A DNA stretch of 64,000 nucleotides from contig ML976995.1 in the NCBI GenBank assembly GCA_010015675.1, positions 771,643-835,642 on the forward strand, in the 5' to 3' direction. Under the pieces are notes generated by a model. The model saw nothing but the letters and a program-made list of their open reading frames with translations, ran no database searches and was not told the origin of the DNA. The DNA comes from Byssothecium circinans. Its lineage: Eukaryota > Ascomycota > Dothideomycetes > Pleosporales > Massarinaceae. The translations under genes and the position numbers were made by a program. The first letter of the stretch is position 1; each line of letters opens with the position of its first letter. This document shows positions 24,247 to 35,867 of this stretch, piece by piece.

Positions 24247-24807
24247 ATCTGTATCTGCACTCGGTCTTTTTGGGCGTTTGGTTTCTCCATTGGGCGGGAC
24301 TTGATTCTCGAGCAGCCATCATCTGCATTGCATCGAGAGGATATCTATGTTTGCGGCGTCGTATACTCTCTTCTGTATAGACGGTTTCTACTTTCAGCAG
24401 CACTCGCGCCTCACCGGTTTGCGTCTCAGATAATTCCTGATCTGCAGTCCCTTGCAGATGTTATGATGACGAAACATCAATGAACACACAAATTTTGAGA
24501 CTCATGTCTTGTTTGCCTATTTTTAGCGGTGATGATCAGCGGCTTATGTCTGTTGTTTTCGTGCTTGTCGTGCCCGTGCTCCAATGCGCTGCAGCGACGC
24601 GATGAGCTGTTTGAAGTGGGGCGTAGGCGTATTGGCTAGTACACGCCCAGCTGAATTCCTGCTTCCCTTTCATAAACATTGATTGAGGCCACGCCATCGT
24701 GCAAAATCCTCACTTCCTTTGTCTGTCTACGTTCTTGATCTATCCTGTCGATTGAGTCTTCCCCTCTGGTCCTCTACCCCGCCATCACAGCTTGCCCCGC
24801 TTGCATC
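24247..24807. other. Intergenic spacer
   Basis: This holds the 3' UTR of the dehydratase gene and the promoter and pyrimidine-rich leader of the UDP-GlcNAc pyrophosphorylase gene. No further gene is seen. Confidence 0.5.
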
Positions 24808-26450
24808 ATGGAAGCCGTCAAAGACACCATCAACACCGCGCTCGAAAAGCTGAACCTGACGAGCGGCCAGCAAGGCGTCTCGGCAAAGGCACCCACCGAA
24901 GAGCAGTTCAACGAGCTAAAGTCCAAGTACGAGAAGGCGGGACAACAGCAGGTGCTCGCTTTCTACGAGAAGCTTTCCATCGCTGAGAAGGCGGGGCTGT
25001 ACGAACAGCTCTCCAACTTCGACCCCTCCTACATCAACGGGCTCGCCGAGAAAGCGCTCCATCCCCCCAAGACAGAATCCACAGAATCCAAGCTCGAGCC
25101 CCTCCCCGAAACCTCCACCTCGTCCGTCCTTGACTCCAAGCCCGAAGATCTGCAGAAATGGTACGACAGTGGTCTCGAGCTGATTGCGGAGAACCAGGTC
25201 GCCGTGGTGTTGATGGCTGGAGGGCAGGGCACACGGTTGGGTAGCTCTGCGCCCAAGGGATGCTTCGACATTGGACTGCCAAGCCACAAGTCGCTGTTTC
25301 AACTGCAGGGTGAGCGGATTGCGAAGGTGGAACAGCTGGCGAAGAAGAAGCATGGCAAGGAGAGTGTTACGGTGCCGTGGTATGTTATGACGAGTGGACC
25401 GACACGGGGGCCGACAGAGAAGTTCTTTGAGGAGAATAACTACTTTGGCTTGAAGAAGGAGAATGTTGTTGTTTTCGAGCAGGGAGTACTGCCGTGTATT
25501 TCGAATGAGGGCAAGATTCTGATGGAGAGCAAGGGGAAGGTATGCACAACCTCCTGCACTGGTATGGAATTGGATACTGATTGAATAGGTTGCTGTTGCT
25601 CCCGATGGCAACGGCGGGCTCTATCAAGCCCTCATCAATGCGGGCGTTGTCGACGACATGGGCAAGCGCGGCATCAAGCACATCCATGCCTACTGCGTCG
25701 ACAACTGCCTCGTCAAGGTCGCAGACCCTACCTTCATCGGCTTCTCCGCCTCTCAGAAGGTCGACATCGCCACAAAGGTCGTCCGCAAGCGCAACGCCAA
25801 AGAATCCGTGGGTCTGATCCTGCAGAAGAACGGCCGGCCTGACGTCGTCGAATACTCGGAGATCAGCACCGAAGATGCAGAAGCAAAGGACAGCAAGGAT
25901 GCGGAGCTCCTCAAGTTCCGCGCCGCCAACATTGTCAACCACTACTACTCATTCAGCTTCCTGAAGAGCATCCCCCAATGGGTGAAGAAGCTGCCGCACC
26001 ACGTCGCGCGCAAGAAGATTCCTTTCGTCGACACCGAGACAGGCGAGACCGTCAAGCCGGAGAAGCCCAACGGCGTCAAGCTCGAGCAGTTCGTATTTGA
26101 CTGCTTCCCATTCTTGACGTTGGAGAAGTTTGCGTGCATGGAGGTCAAGCGCGAGGATGAGTTCTCCCCGTTGAAGAACGCGAAAGGTACGGGCGAGGAC
26201 GATCCGGACACGAGTAAGAAGGATATCACGACGCAGGGCAAGAAGTGGGTGCAGGCTGCGGGTGCGACAGTGGTCAGCGAGGAGCAGGACGATGGGGTTG
26301 AGGTGTCGCCTCTGATCTCTTATGTGAGTCTCTCTACCTCAGTATCTTACGACGAAACCAATCCTAACGATGTTACAGGGCGGCGAAGGTCTCGAGTTCC
26401 TCAAAAACCGCACCATCAAGGCGCCAGCAGTCATCGAATCCGAGAACTAG
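24808..26450 (+). CDS. UAP1: UDP-N-acetylglucosamine pyrophosphorylase
   Basis: This enzyme makes UDP-GlcNAc from UTP and GlcNAc-1-phosphate in the cytosol, supplying chitin, N-glycan and GPI-anchor synthesis. Exons 24808-25539, 25589-26323 and 26379-26450 (introns of 49 and 55 nt, all phase 0) give about 512 residues. The nucleotide-binding signature [20 protein letters not shown] is near residues 134-153. Other family blocks are [40 protein letters not shown] just after intron 1, [17 protein letters not shown], and the uridine-sugar pocket region [18 protein letters not shown]. The final small exon supplies [11 protein letters not shown] to the stop. Length and block order match fungal Uap1/Qri1, so an active enzyme is expected. 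Confidence 0.96.
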
Positions 26451-27809
26451 ATGCATCTCGCACACCCCACAACCATTACGAAAAAAGTACCCATACAATC
26501 ATGAACATAGATTTACCATAAAATACTATCCGAAGGAAACATGCCCCCAAAAATTTGTGTGCTGGTGATGTCACGTCGTACTTTGTGCGGTACAAACATC
26601 GAACCGGCACTTTGCCTCAAGCAGCAACCGAGCCGCTTCCAATGATTTGACCCCAGATTCCAACACCGACGATGCCATGCCCGGGACCAACAAGCCGCCA
26701 AGGGCTGACTTGGGCATCCCGAGGGGCATGTGATGGGTATTGATATCGCAAGTTTTTACTTCTTCATGCGCTCATAAGCATAAGTAAGCCTCAAAGTGCG
26801 AATTCTCTTTCCAAGTACAATGCTCGGTCGAGAACGGGAGTTCATTCTGAATAATCGCGCAACAGCAAACTATCGCTGCCTTATAAAAGCAAGTGGACAT
26901 TGTCCGATCTCAAGCTCGAGCTCGAGCGCTCGAGCCCCTGACCTGACGGCTGATTCCATGTCTGTCATTATTGCGCGGGGGAAGGAATGCCGGCCGGGAT
27001 AGGTAGGTGAACAGGCAGGCGGCTGAGGCGGCGGGATGGAAAGACGAGAGGCAGTGGATGCAAAGGCGAACGTGCTGCTCTTGTGAAGTCAAATCCAGGA
27101 GACATGTTTGGATGTATCGTGTATGGAAGAAAATAGGCTTGAAAGCTCTCTGCCCACGTTCTGACGCTTGCAGCATCTCGTCCGATTTGCTGGACCCTGG
27201 GCGTGGCTGCTCGCTTTTGACCTCGGGTGCATCAAAATTGCGCACTTGCACTCGCTAGATGCGGCTGCCCGACTGATTGGTGGTCCCTGCTGGACTTTGG
27301 TCCGTTTCTATTACTACTGCAGCCCGCCCAAACCCCCGACCGCTTCTGCAACCACCCCTAAAATCACAACCACAACGCCTACAAGCGGAGGAGCTGAGTC
27401 GCTGAGGGAAGGATTGGAAGTTTGAAAGTACGTATGCGGCCTATGAGCTGGCTATCCCCCATCACCACGCCTGCTCCCTGTTCACGCGCCACGTTTCGCT
27501 CGGCGCGAATCCCCCCGTTTCCCCTCGACGACTCAAAAACTCTGTCGCTGACGGTTGCGCCAGGTGAAGGAATCGAAGAAGGAATCGAAGAAGGTGTGTA
27601 CCGCCCTCATTCACACATAGCCCGCTGTGCGCATCCATCCAAAGGCAAACGGCAATTGCGCACGCGTCGCAACAAACGCAGACCTCGCCTTTCCCTCCGC
27701 TTGCTGCCCCTTTCTCTTTCTTCTTTCTCACACCCTCGCACACGACAGTATCCGTTGAACACAGCAACTTACATTTATACGCAGAAAGAACCACTTGGAG
27801 GATATCATC
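26451..27809. other. Intergenic region
   Basis: No gene seen in 1.36 kb between two same-strand genes. An inverted-looking GAGCTCGAGCGCTCGAGC cluster lies near 26910-26935 and may form a small hairpin. The part from 27600 to 27809 is pyrimidine-rich and should be the leader of the CCHC protein gene. Confidence 0.45.
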
Positions 27810-28667
27810 ATGTCTTCTCTATCTCGTCGTGCGTGCTTCAAGTGCGGAAACGTTGGACACTATGCTGGTACGTCGCCCTCGTTGGCTGCGCCTGCGCTGC
27901 CGTGGGACCCTTCGGACGCGCTTGTCGCGAGATGGCGCCCTCGATTGCGGTACCTGCGTCGCGTAGGCACGAGCTGTGCGACACGAACATTGTGGGGATT
28001 TGCGACTGACGCAGATTGACAGAGGTGTGCTCGTCCTCCGAGAGGCTCTGCTACAACTGTAAGGCTCACCCACCACAACCACTATGCTCGAGCTGTCCCT
28101 GACAATAAACTCCCAGGCAAGCAGCCCGGCCACGAGTCCAACGGATGCCCCCACCCACGCACCACTGAAACGAAGCAGTGCTACCACTGCCAGGGTCTCG
28201 GCCACGTCCAGGCTGACTGCCCGACTCTGCGCTTGAGTGGCGCTGGAACCAGCGGACGCTGCTACTCGTGTGGCCTCTCTGGCCACTTGGCCCGCAACTG
28301 CCCGAACCCTGGTGTTGGTGGAGTTCGCGGTGGAGCTGCTCCCCGTGGCGGATACGGAGGAGGAGGCTTCAGGGGAGGATTCGGTGGTCGTCCCGCCACT
28401 TGCTACAAGTGCGGTGGACCAAACCATTTTGCGCGCGACTGCCAGGCTCAGGCCATGAAGTGCTACGCCTGCGGCAAGCTTGGTCACATCTCCCGTGACT
28501 GCACCGCTCCCAACGGCGGACCCCTCAACACTGCGGGTAAGACCTGCTACCGATGCGGCGAGACTGGACACATCTCGCGCGACTGTAATCAGGCCGAAGT
28601 CAACGGCGATGGTTCTGCTCCCACCGCTGCTCCCGTTGTCCCGGCTCCAACTACGGCCGTCGCTTAG
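27810..28667 (+). CDS. Seven-knuckle CCHC nucleic-acid-binding protein (Gis2/Byr3/CNBP-like)
   Basis: Exons 27810-27867, 28023-28058 and 28117-28667 are joined over introns of 155 and 58 nt, giving about 214 residues. Seven CX2CX4HX4C zinc knuckles follow in order: CFKCGNVGHYAEVC (built across intron 1), CYNCKQPGHESNGC (across intron 2), CYHCQGLGHVQADC, CYSCGLSGHLARNC, CYKCGGPNHFARDC, CYACGKLGHISRDC and CYRCGETGHISRDC. A Gly/Arg linker (RGGYGGGGFRGGFGGR) separates knuckles four and five, as in this family. Splicing restores exact spacing in the first two knuckles, which fixes the introns. The yeast and animal relatives bind single-stranded RNA and DNA, promote translation and sit in stress granules. 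The Ala/Pro/Val-rich C-terminus is not conserved in the family. Confidence 0.95.
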
Positions 28668-30144
28668 ACGAGCATAAGACAATGCGCCCGTCTGGCGAGT
28701 AGAATCGCCATGACGCTTTCTCGGACCCCACTGCTGTCAACCCTACCCATTTCATTTACCTTATACACTTACAACCGTTTTTTCCATTCGCCTTTCGGCA
28801 CCCTTTCGGCAACCTTCACGCAATTACGAGTTACTGTCATCAAATCGAGAAAGAGAAAAGAAAAAGTTTTCACGAATCCTACGCTGATACCCATGAACGT
28901 TTATAATCCCTTTAACGCGCGGGAAAGCAACCATAACCATTTAACATTTTGGACAAGTTCGGCTTGGCGAATCCCTTTTGAGCAACGGCAATTCAGAACT
29001 CTCCTCCCTCTCCCCCCCTTTTGGTGTGGCTTGATTTTCGATTTTGGTTGGACCCGGTTTTGGGGGAAGGCTGAAATGGAAAGATATACCCCCCAGCTTT
29101 GGATAGAAAAGGACGGATAGAATTGTCGAGGCAGAAAGGCGGCTGTGGATGGTTTTTGGTAGTGGCCAAGGAGGGATGGAAAGTGCGGGATGGAGGACGT
29201 GAGAATGGATTTTTAAAACGGATGCGGACGGCCGGAGAGTAGTTTGTGTTGTGTGTTTGCCTGGAGATTGTGTTGGTTTGGTTCGAGTGTGAAAGACTCC
29301 ATATGTCCCCTTTGCCCTCAACCCTTTTTTGTTTTTTAGTTTGTTTATTTAGCTAGCCCCCCTCAACCTCGTCCTGTCACCCCTTTTGCTTTACTTTGTT
29401 GCTTGCCCTGGAGAGGGTTGAATAGCTCAGTCTCCGTAGAATACAAACTGTGCATAATACTTTTGTTCGGGACTGCGGGTGTGATTCTGGTTGAGAGGGT
29501 GGGTTCTGGGAGGTTTTGGTTAGATGGGGGGATAAGAGGGTTTGGGATACTTCGGGATGCGATGCGATGCGGAGATGGATTGGAATATGTGGTAATGATG
29601 TTAGGAAACCTTTCAATATGGACGGCAATGGTGTTCCTGAAGCCTAGTGTGTGGGTTAGTGCTCGTCGTCCCAAGGGCTGACAATACTCTTGTACTACAT
29701 AGTAGCCGCAGATACGTACGTACAAACCCGAACCCGGCGCCCTTCGATGAAGTCCACCACAACGCGCACACCACACACCTCTTCACTCTCTAAACCATAA
29801 ACGGTGCTCTAAGACGCTCTTTCCCTACACAGTCGCGAAATAGACATGAGGCTCTACCGTGCCCCGTACCTTCCCTACCCGCAACCGAGCACGTGTTTTC
29901 GCGTCTAGCGTCACACTAGACGGTATCGCTCTTTCCCCTTCTCATGGGCTCTTGCTGGATTATGTAGGTTGGAAGACAGGGGTGAAAAGTTTTCTGCTTC
30001 TGCTTCTTCGAACCTCACGCACGCTTCATTCTTCTCGACCCATGACCGCTTCTCTTATTTGTTTCTTCGCTCGCTCATTGCTTTAACAGCAAGCATTTCC
30101 AGTTCGCAATTACTTCAACGCGTATCTTTGAGGTAGTCTAAGTC
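28668..30144. other. Intergenic region
   Basis: No supported gene. The long 3' flank of the CCHC gene is followed by the DMC1 promoter. A short GATGC run lies near 29558-29572. Open frames are short and lack domains. Confidence 0.5.
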
Positions 30145-31533
30145 ATGGCACCTTCTTCAGTTGCGAGTGATGAGGAGGGGAATGATGTAAGTGCAGTTCA
30201 CCTCCAGCTCCTCCCTCTCGCCTTCGTTCAAGCAGTTGACTCGGTCGCGCATAGGACGGCTTCATCGTTGACATCGACGCCATCCAAGCCCACGGCATCG
30301 GCGCAGTCGATATCTCCAAACTCAAGTCCAATGGCTACTACACGATTGCCTCTGTGCATGCAGCTACTCGACGCAATCTGCTCAAGATCAAGGGGTTCAG
30401 TGAGATCAAGGTAGATAAGGTGAAGGATGCTGTGGGGAAGTGTCAGGTATGTTTCTCTCCTTACTTGCTCATTATTACTACCTGCTCGACGATGGGATGA
30501 AGACAGCAGCTAGAAGCGTGTCTGATATGACGTGACTGACCTGGGTATAGCCCGCTGGTGGTGGATTCCAGACAGCCCAGGAGCTCGGCCAGCATCGGAA
30601 GCGTGTCACCAAGATCTCGACCGGGAGTAAGCAATGGGATCTGATTCTCGGCGGGTGAGTGCCATCGTCGTTGATGTTGATGACGTATTAACAACGTACA
30701 GTGGCTTCCAGACCATGAGCATCAGCGAGGTCTTCGGCGAGTTTCGTTGCGGAAAGACGCAGCTGTCACACACCATGTCCGTCATTGCCCAGCTGCCCAA
30801 GGATATCGGCGGTGCTGAGGGGAAGGTGGCCTATATTGGTATGCACACACTGGAGGCGCTTGACACAACCCGCTGACAGCATGACAGACACCGAAGGTAC
30901 CTTCAGGCCAGAGAGAATTGCACAGATCGCAGAGCGTTTCGGAGCCGATCCCGAGACTATTCAGGAGAACATCACATATGCTCGCGCCGTCAATTCTGAA
31001 CATCAGATGGAGCTCCTGAACAAGGTCGCGGAGTACTTCGTCGGCAACGAGTACCGCCTGCTCATCATCGACAGCATCATGGCCTTATTCCGTGTTGACT
31101 ACGTTGGTCGTGGCGAGCTCAACGAGCGTCAGCAGAAGCTCAACCAGTTCCTCTCCAAGTTGACACATGTCGCTGAAGGTATGCATTCCAGCTCTTCCTC
31201 TGTTTTCAGGTGCTGACCAACATCTCCAGAATTCAATGTCGCTGTACTCTTGACCAACCAAGTCCAGAGCGACCCCGGAGCCAGCGCCCTCTTTGCTGGT
31301 GCAGACGGTCGCAAGCCAGTCGGCGGTCACATCCTTGCTCACGCTTCTACTACTCGCATCCTGCTCCGTAAAGGTCGAGGTGAAGAACGTGTCGCGAAAA
31401 TCCAAGACTCTCCAGGTACTCCTTCCCCATGCTCTTTTGTCATCTACATCTAACCGCATCTTTAGATATGCCGGAGAAGGAAGCGACGTATATTATCACC
31501 AACGGAGGTATCAACGACCCTGATAAAGCTTGA
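30145..31533 (+). CDS. DMC1: Meiotic recombinase DMC1
   Basis: This is the RecA-family strand-exchange ATPase specific to meiosis. Seven exons are inferred: 30145-30186, 30255-30446, 30551-30654, 30702-30838, 30888-31178, 31230-31415 and 31466-31533, with introns of 47-104 nt. The product is about 339 residues, the usual length. The N-terminal helix-hairpin-helix domain ([20 protein letters not shown]) precedes the core, with Walker A GEFRCGKT near residue 125 and Walker [12 protein letters not shown]. The C-terminal block [10 protein letters not shown] with [20 protein letters not shown] and [20 protein letters not shown] is the Dmc1 form. Rad51 has NQV.AQVDG and GGNI(I/M)AHASTTRL instead, so Rad51 was rejected. 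Its presence with all motifs intact suggests the species keeps a working sexual cycle. Confidence 0.95.
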
Positions 31534-32577
31534 TGTGACACCTGCACCAAGATCTAGTTCGCAATTCGAGAGGTTATTTCGACCGCCTATGTTTGACGAT
31601 TTATGGAAATGATGTTTCCGCGCTCTTTCCTATCTCTTTTCATGGTTTCGGTTTGTTCTATGAATGTGCGGTGGATACAGGCGCTGTGCCTGTATGGTAA
31701 AAGCATCACTGTACTTACACGTTACTATTTTTCGATGCGCCAATAACAAATGGTCATGTATATCGCATTTCTCTTATTCCTGACTTGAACGTGTAGGTCT
31801 AAGAAGCCAACGGAAGCTCATAGACGTTAAGCTTACGACACGGTACGCGCAAGAAGGCGTCGACCCCGCACCGAAACACTTCACCGGTTCAGTCAACATT
31901 CAGTCATCATGATCATACCTCTCCGTCGGATCAGGTAATACTTTCAAACAAATCCGTGCATCGTGAAAAGAAAAGCGATGAAAAATCGAGCTTGAGGGAC
32001 GCCGCTGTGGGTCGTCCGCTGTCTGAGGAGCACAGCCACATTCACCGCCTTCCGCGCCTTTCTCCCTGCCACTCGGAGACCAGCTGGTTTCCAGCCGCAG
32101 TGTCGCACTCGCTTACCTGCCACGTGCATGCACCGCGAAAGAGACGCGCGGTCTCCCTCCGTAGTTCAATTTCCATTGGTGGCAGGGGAATCAGGCAGCC
32201 ATGTCTACCGTTCGGTTCCCTAGCGGTATACGAGGTCGGCCTCGTGAATGGGCAGTTTTGATGGGGTTGGGGATGAGCGGGGAGCTGAGAGCTGCGTGAG
32301 TGTATGACGGTGTTTGTGTAAGCTTTAAGCCTTGGGGAGATTTGTATTAAGCTTTGGAACGTCCCACAGTCTAGGCTCCAGACTCGAACGTCCCGCTTGC
32401 TTTGTTCTTTTTGCTTCAGCGCGAAGGAGGTTTGAATTTTGGCTGGGCTGTACTGTACAGTACAGTATTTTCCCTTCCTGACCCGACCCGAGATATCATT
32501 TCCTCAAGGCGAGACAAGAAAGAAAAAAAAAAAAGGACAAATAGAAAGAGAAAGAGCGCAACACTTCCAACGACACG
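31534..32577. other. Intergenic region
   Basis: No gene seen in 1.04 kb. The end, about 32455-32577, includes a GTACAGTACAGTA repeat and a purine-rich tract just before the next ATG. Confidence 0.5.
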
Positions 32578-35304
32578 ATGGCGGAGAAACCCAGCATCAA
32601 TCCACCTAACCACTCCCGCTCGCACTCACAACCCCATGCGCATCCGCATCCGCATCCGCATTCCCCTTCCCCTTCCCCTTCCCCTTCCCACCTAAACACA
32701 AACTCGACCCCACAGTCAAACCCCCCAGCCTTCACCCCCCGCTCCACAACCTTCCCCGACGACTTCGCCTCCGACTCCGACTCCGGCGACGTAAACGTGT
32801 ACAACCTCACTCCCATCGACAGCCCCGAGGGAGGCCCGCGGTACGATGACTTGCCGCCGACGTACGACGAGGCGCGGAGGGATGCGCTGAATGGTGTGGG
32901 TGGGGTGGATTTGGGCGGTGATGCGGGTGCGGGCGTGGGTGGGTATCAATATCAGGTGCCGGGGAGTGCGGAGGTGAGGGCGCATGAATATGGTGGGGGA
33001 CGTGGTGCTGAAGGAGGGGGAGGGGGTAGGGGGGATGGTTATGGTGGGGTTAATGTCCCTGTTCCTGTGAGGCGGGTTGAGGTTGAGGTTGGAGATGGGA
33101 GATCGGTTCCTGGGTATACCGCGGAAAAGGGTCGAGAGGGGGATGGTGGTGTGGGTTTGGGGTCTAGAGACGCGGAGGTGGAGGGCGAAGTGGAGGACCA
33201 GATGAGTTTGCTGCTTGGGGCCGCGTTGGAGTTCACGAGGCATGAACCTAGTGACGATGTACGGTTTGCGCCGCGGTTGAGGAGGTGTGTTGCTGTTCCG
33301 CAGGTTCTGCTAGAGCAGGAGGAGAAGGAGGAGGGGGGACAGGGTGGTTTGAAGGGGAAGGAGAGGGCGGGACAGAGGAGAGAATGTAGAGCGGAACGAC
33401 GAGCGGAAAGACGCGGACGGGCGGGGAGGGGGGCTTGGAGGGGGAGGGGAAACGGTGAAGCATCGCGACATGTTCCTGGGCAATGGCCTGACACTGCCGC
33501 CACGTCTGGTCCAACAAACATGCCATCGAATGCTCCAATCACGGATAATGGAGAAGACTCGGTCAAATTCCTCCGCGCCTACGCAAACACCTTACACGCG
33601 CACTCGATCCGCCCCGCCGAATTCCTTGATTTCATCGACGGGCTGAATGCGCTCTGTGCTTCCTCCCCCGCTGCTGGTGGCATACATTCACAGCTCGTGC
33701 AGAACTACATCGAGACGGCTAATGATGTCTTCTTCGCGCCACGCGGGCTGAGGGTTAGTATACAGACACTCTCAAGGCTTCTTGAGACTGCGAAGGTGCC
33801 TGTGGAGAGGGGTCAAAGGGCTAGTCTTCTCGCCCGCGTTCGCGATGAGATGGGCTCGAGGGAGGAGAGGGCGAGGGCGTTGCAGCCGTGGGTTGAGGCT
33901 ATTACGGTGGATGTTCCGGGGCTTAGTGGGAATGCGGGTTTGGTGAGGAGGATGGCGGAGAGGTCTAGAAGGGGCGTGGAATGCGATGGAGCGAGTACTG
34001 GGCAAGTAAAGGAAAGGGGAGAAAAGGAAGAGGAAGAGGATCCCCTGCATTCGGTTCCGGGAGCGTTTCCTGAACATGCTGGGGCCACACAACAGCCTTC
34101 CGGGGGTTGGCGTGGTGGGAGAGGGTTTCGAGGCCGACGAGATCCGCATCCTAACCAGTATACTGGACAGCCATGGAGTCCCTTCGGCGCACCTGGTAAC
34201 GGTCCCTTCGGCCCCCTAGGTACCGGCCCCTTCAACCCCTTCGCAAGCACTCCCTTTCATCCCCGCAACCACAGCCCCTTCAACGCCGCATTCCCCCGTC
34301 CACCTTTCAACCCCCCTCCCTTCACCCCCGGACGCAACGGCCCTTTCACCCGCGGTTTCCGTCCCAGTCCGCACTGCGGCCCTGGCAATACCGCTGCTAA
34401 TAATGACTGGGCGGCCTGGGGCCAGGATATCGGCAAATGGGGCGAGGAGTTTGGGAAGAGGATGGGGGAGTGGGGCGAGCAGTTTGGGAAGAGGGCGGGG
34501 GAGTGGGGGAATGATGTTGGGAGGAGGTCGGAGGCTTGGGGGGAGAGTGTTGCTGGTAGGGCGTCTCAGCCGGGGAGGGATGGTGCGGCGTCGCATGTGG
34601 TAAGGGATGGTGATGATGGAGTTGTAGGTGCGCAGGAGGTGGGTGTCGTGCGTGAGAGAAGTGGTGATGCTTCTGGAGGGAAGGACGGGGATATGAGGGA
34701 CTACGATGAGGACGATGATGATGATGATGACGATGACGAGGACGATGCATCGTCTATCTCATCATCCAGCACCTCCGACTCGGATTCAGACTCCGACGAC
34801 GACAGCGTCGACGACAACTCCCCCGCCTCCACTGAAAAAGCCTTCCTGCAACGCCTCCGCGAAATCAACGCCACTGCCGAATCCGCCCGCCAAAAGGGCA
34901 AAAAGCCCGCCTCAGCCATTGATCAGGAGCGCGCCAAAGCCATCGCTAAAGCGGAAAAAGACCACGCGGCGCTGGAAAGTAAGCGCACCAAACGAGAAAT
35001 TATGAGAGAGTTTAAAGCGCGGAAGAGGGAGTTGAGGAGGGAGTGGAAGGGGAAGCGGAGGGAGATGAAGGGGAGGGGGGTGGGAAAGAAGAGTGCGGAG
35101 TGGAGGGATGGGAGGAGGGTGTTTAGGGATGGGATGAGGGTGATTAAGAGGGAGAGGAGGGAGGTTGCTAAGGAATTGAAGGGAGGGCGGAAGGGGAGAA
35201 AACGGGGTGGCGGTGGGGAGAGGGAGGGGAGTATGGAGGGGGATGTGGGACGGGGAGGTGAGGATAAGGAGGTCGTTTGGATTGTGGTTGAGAATCTAGA
35301 TTGA
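32578..35304 (+). CDS. Large modular protein with PY motif and charged C-terminus
   Basis: One intronless frame encodes 908 residues. Several modules can be seen. There is a His/Pro/Ser repeat (HPHPHPHSPSPSPSPS, residues 22-37) from a DNA microsatellite. DLPPTYDEA (about residue 91) is a PPxY motif of the type bound by WW domains of Rsp5-family ubiquitin ligases. A globular region, roughly residues 320-455, contains VKFLRAYANTLHAHSIRPAEFLDFIDGLN, cut here to VKFLRAYANTLHAHS and EFLDFIDGLN. It resembles a helical domain of unknown function seen in many fungal proteins. Next come a Gly/Pro/Phe-rich segment and amphipathic WG-EFGKR-type 11-residue repeats (about 610-655). An Asp/Ser run and a very basic C-terminal coil finish the protein. 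By inference it is a ubiquitin-ligase adaptor or membrane-associated scaffold; the exact role is unknown. Confidence 0.8.
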   Translation: MAEKPSINPPNHSRSHSQPHAHPHPHPHSPSPSPSPSHLNTNSTPQSNPPAFTPRSTTFPDDFASDSDSGDVNVYNLTPIDSPEGGPRYDDLPPTYDEARRDALNGVGGVDLGGDAGAGVGGYQYQVPGSAEVRAHEYGGGRGAEGGGGGRGDGYGGVNVPVPVRRVEVEVGDGRSVPGYTAEKGREGDGGVGLGSRDAEVEGEVEDQMSLLLGAALEFTRHEPSDDVRFAPRLRRCVAVPQVLLEQEEKEEGGQGGLKGKERAGQRRECRAERRAERRGRAGRGAWRGRGNGEASRHVPGQWPDTAATSGPTNMPSNAPITDNGEDSVKFLRAYANTLHAHSIRPAEFLDFIDGLNALCASSPAAGGIHSQLVQNYIETANDVFFAPRGLRVSIQTLSRLLETAKVPVERGQRASLLARVRDEMGSREERARALQPWVEAITVDVPGLSGNAGLVRRMAERSRRGVECDGASTGQVKERGEKEEEEDPLHSVPGAFPEHAGATQQPSGGWRGGRGFRGRRDPHPNQYTGQPWSPFGAPGNGPFGPLGTGPFNPFASTPFHPRNHSPFNAAFPRPPFNPPPFTPGRNGPFTRGFRPSPHCGPGNTAANNDWAAWGQDIGKWGEEFGKRMGEWGEQFGKRAGEWGNDVGRRSEAWGESVAGRASQPGRDGAASHVVRDGDDGVVGAQEVGVVRERSGDASGGKDGDMRDYDEDDDDDDDDDEDDASSISSSSTSDSDSDSDDDSVDDNSPASTEKAFLQRLREINATAESARQKGKKPASAIDQERAKAIAKAEKDHAALESKRTKREIMREFKARKRELRREWKGKRREMKGRGVGKKSAEWRDGRRVFRDGMRVIKRERREVAKELKGGRKGRKRGGGGEREGSMEGDVGRGGEDKEVVWIVVENLD

Positions 35305-35486
35305 TTTGGGTGCGTGATAGTTGAAGGTTGAAGGTTAGAGGATGTGTAGGTGTGTATGTAATGATATAACGTCTTTTATTCCCAGCATACGCCTTTAACT
35401 TCGGCCCGGATATCGAAGTAACCAACCCCATCCTATCCTTATCAACACCCCCCTTCCCCCCAAAAAAGCTCCCGTCCACACATCCC

Positions 35487-35867
35487 TTAAGCCTCTGCAC
35501 CATAAGTAACCCCAACATCCATCCCCACAACCACCATCCTCGGACTCCCCTTCTCAAAATCCATAAAAAGCGCCTCGTCGTCGTGGATCTTCTTGCTCGC
35601 CTCGGGCTGCCCCAGAACCTTCTGAAACGTAAACGCATGCGTCTCGTCCCGGAATGACAAGACGGCCATCGAGTCCCAGTCCACGGGGTAAGAGATCGCA
35701 GCCAAGGTAGCATTGCCGCCGGCGTAGTACCGTGTGTGGGAGAGCGGCCAGGCGGAACCGGCGAGGGATTGCGCGAGGGGCACGTGGATGGTTTCGTAGT
35801 GCGATTTGTATTCGGCGTGGGTGAGGTTTGGGGCGCGGAGGCCGAAGATGAGGACGTTGAAGAACAT
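35487..35867 (-). CDS. EthD-type ferredoxin-fold protein
   Basis: An intronless frame encodes about 126 residues from the ATG at 35867 (MFFNVLIFGLR). An upstream in-frame ATG at 35954 would add 29 low-complexity residues and is less likely. The pattern of a beta strand (NVLIFGLR), a helix with HAEYKSHYETIHVPLAQSL, and a later strand and helix around AVLSFRDETHAFTFQKVLG fits the EthD/dimeric alpha-beta barrel family. In that family the conserved HxPL-like motif follows an (F/Y)xxx(W/Y) helix. Such proteins are small oxygenase or cyclase-like enzymes or stress proteins, and the substrate cannot be told. It is convergent with the PY-motif gene, only 182 bases apart. Confidence 0.7.
   Translation of the reverse strand: MFFNVLIFGLRAPNLTHAEYKSHYETIHVPLAQSLAGSAWPLSHTRYYAGGNATLAAISYPVDWDSMAVLSFRDETHAFTFQKVLGQPEASKKIHDDEALFMDFEKGSPRMVVVGMDVGVTYGAEA

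Noticed and set aside
30145..31533. RAD51 as the identity of the recombinase
   Set aside because: The C-terminal [13 protein letters not shown] and TNQVQSDPG blocks are of the Dmc1 type.
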